A DNA stretch of 64,000 bases. Source: Lunularia cruciata. Lineage: Eukaryota; Streptophyta; Marchantiopsida; Lunulariales; Lunulariaceae. The stretch lies in contig OX419758.1 in assembly GCA_948567375.1 (NCBI GenBank), forward strand, positions 6,267,001 through 6,331,000. Direction: 5' to 3'. The position numbers were made by a program, and so were the translations under genes. Each line of letters opens with the position of its first letter. Position 1 is the stretch's first letter. Below the pieces are notes generated by a model, which was not told where the DNA came from, did no database searches, and worked only from the letters and a program-made list of their open reading frames with translations. Shown here piece after piece: positions 58,301 through 64,000 of this stretch.

Positions 58301-59387
58301 CATCAAATATCTTAGCGCATATTGTACCAATGCCAATAGCTTTGCAAGCCATGTTGTTCCCCATTAATACACATCCTCCATTGAATGGTTTGTACTCAGC
58401 AAACCACTCCTCATTTGGACACATATGGTAAGAGCAACCTAAGTCCAATATCCATGACTCCTCAAATTTATATTTGTCTTGGGTAGCACATAGAACATCA
58501 TCCACACCAGATGACTCACCAATACTTGCTTGATCTGAACGTTTGCCTTTATCCTTATTGGAATCAAGCCTCTTGTTGTTACGATCCTTCTTGAAATGTC
58601 CAACCTTCCCACAAATCCAGCACTTTCCTTTGAAACCTCCAGTTCTAGACTTGGATCTTGATTTACCCCTGATCAGATCTCTCTCTTGTCCTTCCCCTGA
58701 TAAATAGAGCCTCAGAATTTGTCTTTTCTTGGTTAGGTCTTTTTCTCATCTCATTGGACAATAATGTTAAAGTAACCTCCTCACAATTTATATCATCCTT
58801 CCCATAAGAAGAGTTGTGACCAGATGCTCATATGAAGGAGAAAGTGAAGTCAATAACACCAATGCCTTATCCTCCTCTTCTAACTTGACCTCTATGCTCA
58901 TCAACTCACAAATGATTTTGTTGAAAGCATTGTGGTGCTCCATAATACTTTGGCCTTCCTTCATCCGTAACTTATACAACTTCTGTTTAAGCTAAAGTCT
59001 ATTTGTCAATGACTTGGTCATATAAAGATTCTCCAGTTTGGCCCATAGTTTTGGTGCAAATTCCTCATTCATAACATTGTATAGCCCTTCACGAGCAAGG
59101 TTTAACAGAATAGTGCTAATAGCTTTGAGATCTGCATCTTCATCTTCCTGATCCTCATTACTTTTGTAGTACTATTTTCTTTCGGTGCTCTATGCAGTCC
59201 TTGCTGGACAAGAAGGCCCTTCATCTTCAGTTGCCAAAGTCCAAAATTGTTTTTCCCATCAAACTTCTCCATTGCAAGTTTAGCATTTGATATGGATATC
59301 ACCCCTGCCATTGCTTTGCTGTGGACTTGCTTCTTGACACTCTTCACTGCACCCTCAGATCTCAAGTCCCTCTTCAGGACCAACTAA

Positions 59388-59399
59388 GCTCTAATACCA
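59388..59399 (-). other. Primer binding site, initiator tRNA-Met type
   Basis: The minus strand reads TGGTATTAGAGC, one base from the standard Copia site TGGTATCAGAGC. It begins two bases inside the end of the 5' LTR. Confidence 0.85.
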
Positions 59400-59401
59400 A
59401 T

Positions 59402-59858
59402 TGTTAGAAAAACACAGTCCCTCGGACCTCTCACAATTACACATCACAAATCAGAAATTAGAGGACAACATGGAGATAACATGGTCCACTACCTGTCCAA
59501 GAAGCTACCTCCACTGCTGAAACGGGCACACAATAGTCTTCAATGTTTTATTATTCTTTGCATATATATACATATATACCTACAACAAGGCCATCATTAT
59601 CATCAGCTTGAACAGATAGACAAGTAACTGTCCACTTAAATTTCTAGACAAGTGACAAGCAACTATCATCAGTTACGTTTGCTCCTGCCCTTGACTAGTC
59701 ATCACTGATAACAAGCCAAACATATCATTATCATCAGCTTGAACAGATAGACAAGTAACTGTCCACTTGAATTTCTAGACAAGTGACAAGCAACTATCAT
59801 CAGTTACGTTTGCTCTTGCCCTTGACTAGTCATCATTGATAACAAGCCAAACATAGCA
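59402..59858 (-). repeat. 5' LTR of the Copia element
   Basis: Plus strand TGTTAGAAAAACACAG to AACATAGCA, 457 bp. It holds a tandem duplication of about 131 bp (from 59,593 and 59,724), different in unit length from that of the 3' LTR. CATTC follows at 59,859-59,863. Confidence 0.85.
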
Positions 59859-59863
59859 CATTC

Positions 59864-61962
59864 TACCTCTTTTTCACCTGTGAGGTTAAGTAGATTCACA
59901 AACAGGTCCAAGTGTCGCGCATAACGAAACACCAATACAGATGTTATACAAAACTTACCACATTAGCCAAACGAATTGAACTACGAATATATTAGTTTGA
60001 GCGAGGCTAAATAAGATAAACGGAATTAATATGAGATTAAATTAATGTGAATGAGACTATTCATGTCGTACTCGTCTTTTTGTTGGCGGGTGAAATCAGT
60101 CTGAGTGAGATCTAGACTAATTGCGTTGAACAGTGTAATTATAGATTATCTTCTCCTCAGAGACATAGATCTGGCTGAAGTTGTACACGCCATAAACTTA
60201 AACTCAGTCTGTTGAAGTTAGATAGATAGAGCAACACATTCTGCTACTCTGCGGCAAAAATAGCTCAACAGGCTCACTTTTGGCTACAGAGTTTACTGCA
60301 GTTCTATGTTTATATGTATCTAGTTTTATAATTCTCTAACTAACCTGGAAAGGCGTGAAAAGTTTGCATTGACCCGGCTACACTAAGCACGGCCTAGACT
60401 AATAAACAGGAACTAGTGCAGCCTCTGAACCTGTGAATGCTCTAGAACTGACCCGTCGAGTAGAGAGGCTGTTGTAACCGCTTCACCGCTAACCGTTCAA
60501 GGAATGAGACAGTGAGAAGAAACAACAATAACTATAGACTCAGCGGCCTTAAGGATTGTTGAAGCGTGCTGGTGGCCACCAAGAAAACCTGACAAGGTGG
60601 CAATGCTAGGTGTGTGTCTTCTTCAACAAGTTGAAGATTAATAATCCACTCTTGTCGAGTTGGGAGAGGATGCACGTCGAAAGTTTGCAGAGCTCTCCAT
60701 GACCATAATGGTTTAGATCGATTTGTGAGTTGACTTCAAGTTCGAGAAGGTGATGCAGTCATCTGAGGTTTCCACAGAACCAAAGGTAAACAAAACGTCT
60801 ATCTTACTGTAGCAGTGCTTACCTCTAAAGTTTTAGTCGGGAAGCGAGAATATCCAATTTTCAGTTTTAGCAATCGAAGATAGCACAAAGCAGCAACTTA
60901 TCAGTGTGTCCTCGAAAACCGCATAGATTGATCAGATTGATACTAATACCAATTTCTGTGTTTGTATTCGACCTCCTTCTTAGTCTCCTAGTATGACATC
61001 CAGGTGATGATGACCCATCCACAGTATATTTCCTTTAGTCAGAGCGTGATCCTGGAGCTTCGTCTACCTGATAAGCCCATTATAGACATTAACTTGCAAA
61101 GACAGTATAGCATTCCCTTGAACAAATTTACTGTACCTTGATGTGCGGGATAGTCAAATTAGCTAGCTAAATATGAGTATATTCGGTTCCTAAACCGAAT
61201 ATGAATGTATTCGGTTCAGGTTAAAGCCAGATTCTTCTTGGAGAATATTGTCCAAAGGTTGTTCTATGCAACCTAGACATTAGCTGAATCCTGCTTTGGT
61301 CTCCTTGCAGAACAACCAGTGGTCGCATCATATCCAGATGGTGGCAAGGTGGTAGTTTCCCGTGAAGCAACAAGTAAAATATGTTTCGGATGAAGAATAC
61401 AAAGTCACCAGGCAGCTTATGGACGAATCAAATTCACATTACTAAAAGCTCACGACGAATTCCAAATCCACATATACAAGTCGTATGCTGTCCTAGTTGC
61501 AACCATAATTCACAAAGTAATGAGCAAGAGCCCGAAATATCAATATACATCTGGTCCACCTCAACTTTGGCATAAAATATAGTGGCAACCTGCACAACCC
61601 TAATTCGGTCAAACCTAAATCCAAACCGATCATCATAAAGCACACTATCTCGATCGTCAAAGAAGCCTGCACTTTTGTCGATGCACATGAGTTTTTCTAT
61701 CAAGAACAGATGTGCGCACAAGTACTGAGGGAAAGAGAGTGTGACAGGGGATTTTTGGTCCCATTTGTTAGACTATTTGCTTGTTTCATGAAGGTAAGAT
61801 TTTGTTTAATATGCTTTAGTTGAACAATTTTACGTCAAGAAGAAGCTCTGAAGTATCGTCTGCTGGATGGTAGACTCGAGACCAATCAGCTCTAGATTAT
61901 TTACAGAGTTCGTCCGTGCATTTCCGTGCAGAAAACACGGTGACATATGGATCCTCCCAATT
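59864..61962. other. Host-like intergenic DNA, no gene recognised
   Basis: CpG-containing sequence without a convincing frame or repeat. A frame at 61,434-61,721 (-) has no motif. The region lies downstream of the coiled-coil gene on the minus strand and could contain further exons or its 3' untranslated part. Confidence 0.45.
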
Positions 61963-62703
61963 CTATGCTCCGCTGGTGCTATCTTTTTCATATCGAGCAG
62001 GAGTTTCAGAGACCATGATACAGGCATTGTGCGTGCTTTTTCCTCCACTATGCAACGGAATCATCTCTGCAGTTTCAGGATCAGTATCTCTGTAGATTTC
62101 CTCTGTACGGGGTTCACGATCCTCGCACTTCTTTTCCACTCGGAATTCTTGCCGCAGCTGGTGATGTTCGGTCTGCAACTTTTCACTGAGCACAGTAAGG
62201 GACTCATACTCAAGTTTTGCCCGCTGTTGCTCTTTCCCCAATTGATCGAGCTGTTCTTTCACTGCACCAATTCTGTTATTATGTGCTCTCGAAGTAAAAA
62301 CATTGGAGCGGCCACCTTTCACAATCGTACCCCTATGTGATGTTAAACGATTCCTCTTGAGTTGCTGCACCCAGGATGTTGCTGACTGAGGTCTCGGGGA
62401 TTTGCCCTGAAGGCATGTAGATCCGATAGATTTCATTTCTTCCCTGAGATTTTCAACCTCCCGTTCAAGACATAGGATTCGTTCAGTAATAAGTGAGTTC
62501 TGCACAGATGAACTCTTGATCTTGGTGCTTGTTCTCAAAAAGTATATCTCTATTTGAGATAGCAACGAGTCCAGACTTTGATAGATTGCGCTTGGTGTAT
62601 CCGTCTCGCCTGTCTCCAGGTCTAGGTTGGAAGGTGTAAGGCATCTTTTCGAACTTTTGAACATATGAGAAGCAAAGAATTGAGCTGCTTCATGTGGGTC
62701 CAT
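61963..62703 (-). CDS. Coiled-coil protein of unknown function
   Basis: 246 codons on the minus strand. The start is the ATG at 62,703 in the strong context GGGACCATGGAC. The same frame is open further upstream to an in-frame TGA near 62,810 but has no ATG there, so an upstream exon is possible. Residues about 45-90 (SLDSLLSQIEIYFLRTSTKI, ERILCLEREVENLREEMKSI) and about 145-195 (KEQLDQLGKEQQRAKLEYES, LSEKLQTEHHQLRQEF) have heptad patterns. Between them is a basic linker (KSPRPQSATSWVQQLKRNRL), and the tail is acidic. There is no signal peptide, membrane segment or catalytic motif. It is CpG-rich like host DNA and unrelated to the retroelement coiled coil at 5886 in any segment I could match. 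It might be one exon of a larger gene for a cytoskeletal or structural protein, but function cannot be assigned. Confidence 0.5.
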   Translation of the reverse strand: MDPHEAAQFFASHMFKSSKRCLTPSNLDLETGETDTPSAIYQSLDSLLSQIEIYFLRTSTKIKSSSVQNSLITERILCLEREVENLREEMKSIGSTCLQGKSPRPQSATSWVQQLKRNRLTSHRGTIVKGGRSNVFTSRAHNNRIGAVKEQLDQLGKEQQRAKLEYESLTVLSEKLQTEHHQLRQEFRVEKKCEDREPRTEEIYRDTDPETAEMIPLHSGGKSTHNACIMVSETPARYEKDSTSGA

Positions 62704-64000
62704 GGTCCCTCTAATGCACGATATAATCTGCGCTTCGAATATACCGTACTTTCGAACTCCTAAATTCAAGACAAATGTACTTGCGAACTGCTCCCATGCA
62801 TTTCAAGTCTGCAATCTGTGGTGGACGTGAATGGTGATTAAGTGCGTGTATCCGTCAAAAGTTTCAAAGTTTGTGGAATTACATAAGTAGTTTTCGGCTC
62901 CAAAAGCTACCCAATATTGTACATCATCTCTGTAAACACTTGCAAGACATCGCATGACTTTGGGTACAGACAGTTGTCTTGTCTTGTCTTGGCTACACCC
63001 AGATCAGTTTCATGACATGTATGTGTTGCCAGCACTGGTCGACCGTCAAAATCCAATCCCTTCTCTAACCTGGTCACCGATTACGAATCACGTCACGGAA
63101 GCCGTCCTCAGCAAGATTATGGGATCAGTTCTTCACTCCACAGCTAAGTTTTGGCACTCCGGATTGACCAGGAGCTTGAGTTGCGATTGATGTACAAAGC
63201 AGGGTCGATGAAGAGTAATGTTCTAGGTCCGTACTTCCGGACTAATACTGAATATAGCAGGGCCCAGTATCCCATTCATGGTCAGTACTCTGGCGTAGGA
63301 TCCGTCTGATCTTGGTCACAAATAGAGAGATTTATGCACCTAATATGTAATATTGCTTATCCTTCACATTACGAAGCAAATTTGATCAATTTGTAGAGCA
63401 CACTATTTTTATGTGTTCAGTTGAACATCAGCATCGATGTGGAGACGTGTATAGAGTAGAAGTTATTGAAGAACGAATACTTTCATCATTTTGAGTCAAT
63501 ACCCTTCAACCGTCAAAAGACAGTCAAAAGCTTGAGTTTTATGTGCTCTGACACTATCTATAGCCGCTGATCGACTGTTTTAATTCTGGAGTGCCTATCC
63601 AGATATAGCGAACTCCAATTGTATGTACGCGTCAGTCACATTTGCCAAAGGATACTCCAAGCATGAGTACTGATCACATCATGTATTGTGCCTATTGAAC
63701 AGTAGCTACACAGATTCACATGGTCACATTTTCATGATAGGTCAACTGTCAGTTATATTTTATACACCCTCATCTCTGAGTGGTGTGATCAGTCACACAA
63801 GTATGGAGTACCCTGTTCCAGCCCAGGCAGGAACAGAGGCTTAAGAGTGTGCCATGCATTTCGAATTGTGGGTGACAAGCGTAGGCACTGGCTATGCTGG
63901 TTCATTCATCTTTCCTTTTAAATACTATTGAGAGTGAAAAGTGTAGGAAACTAAGGATGCATCACTGCATGGCACCAAGCTCATCACCACAGTAATTTCA
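62704..64000. other. Upstream region of the coiled-coil gene, no gene recognised
   Basis: Should contain the promoter or a 5' exon of the minus-strand gene. No TATA box stands out. A plus frame at 62,954-63,190 has no motif or coding bias. No RNA gene or repeat was noticed. Confidence 0.4.

Larger units (their letters stand above)
54953..59858 (-). mobile_element. Copia LTR retrotransposon, Tnt1-like, complete in outline
   Basis: 4.9 kb with two LTRs, primer site, polypurine-like tract and a 5-bp target duplication. Minus-strand parts: gag (about 59,340-58,800; MEKFDGKNNFGLWQLKMKGL), a zinc knuckle (about 58,640-58,590), protease (about 58,470-58,270; WILDLGCSYHMCPN), GAG-pre-integrase (about 58,080-57,910; WHLRLGHMSGRGLSEL), integrase core (about 57,860-57,350), RT (about 56,850-56,090; GCRWIFQRK, YGLKQSPRFWY, LVLYVDGMLI) and RNase H (about 56,030-55,520). 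All expected parts are in order. It is broken, with roughly half a dozen to ten interruptions. The LTRs differ at about one base in ten by eye, so the insertion is old. It is CpG-poorer than the host DNA around it. Confidence 0.92.

Noticed and set aside
62954-63190. A 78-codon plus-strand frame upstream of the coiled-coil gene
   Set aside because: No recognisable features; it lies in the probable promoter region of the minus-strand gene.

Overview
The window looks like nuclear DNA from a land plant. The evidence is plant-type LTR retrotransposons (Ty3/Gypsy with Athila/Tat-like pol and tRNA-Asp-type primer sites, and Copia elements of the Tnt1 type), GT-AG introns and a plausible spliced plant gene. 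Lineage within plants cannot be settled by eye; a non-flowering lineage is only a guess.

Bases 1-44,700 are a stack of retroelements inserted into one another, almost all old and CpG-poor. The exception is a CpG-rich, comparatively young Gypsy element (1-7798, 5' end outside the window). Its 3' LTR is about 3.7 kb and carries an accessory reading frame: a globular domain, a basic then acidic stretch, and a long coiled coil. Related LTRs occur as two solo LTRs with 5-bp target duplications (8917-10514, 10653-12540), as an old minus-strand copy split by later insertions (8513-15448), as the 5' LTR of a Gypsy element with a different pol (23898-27112), and as a minus-strand end fragment (41909-42375). 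Three further LTRs of a second family (14397-15088, 18455-19142, 42376-43033), two copies of a 2.2-kb repeat (15449-17619, 38455-40657), an inverted repeat pair (17690-18240, 21322-21726), a pol fragment of the first family (19625-21321), a Copia element split by the second Gypsy (22060-23760 and 32640-33572) and a PIF/Harbinger transposase remnant (36660-37130) fill the rest. An AT-rich stretch lies at 33,573-36,650.

From about 44,700 to the end the DNA is CpG-containing, mostly unique and host-like. It holds a four-exon gene for a glyoxalase/VOC-fold protein with a long disordered N-terminus (49078-50853, +), with a TATA box and a short upstream ORF, and an intronless-looking coiled-coil gene (61963-62703, -). 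Between them sits a complete but decayed Copia element on the minus strand (54953-59858) with both LTRs, a tRNA-Met primer site and a perfect 5-bp target duplication (CATTC), next to a possible SINE.

The observation most worth following is the coding capacity inside the LTR, upstream of a conserved TATA-like box. That is an accessory-gene position, and the same LTR appears attached to two unrelated pol cores.
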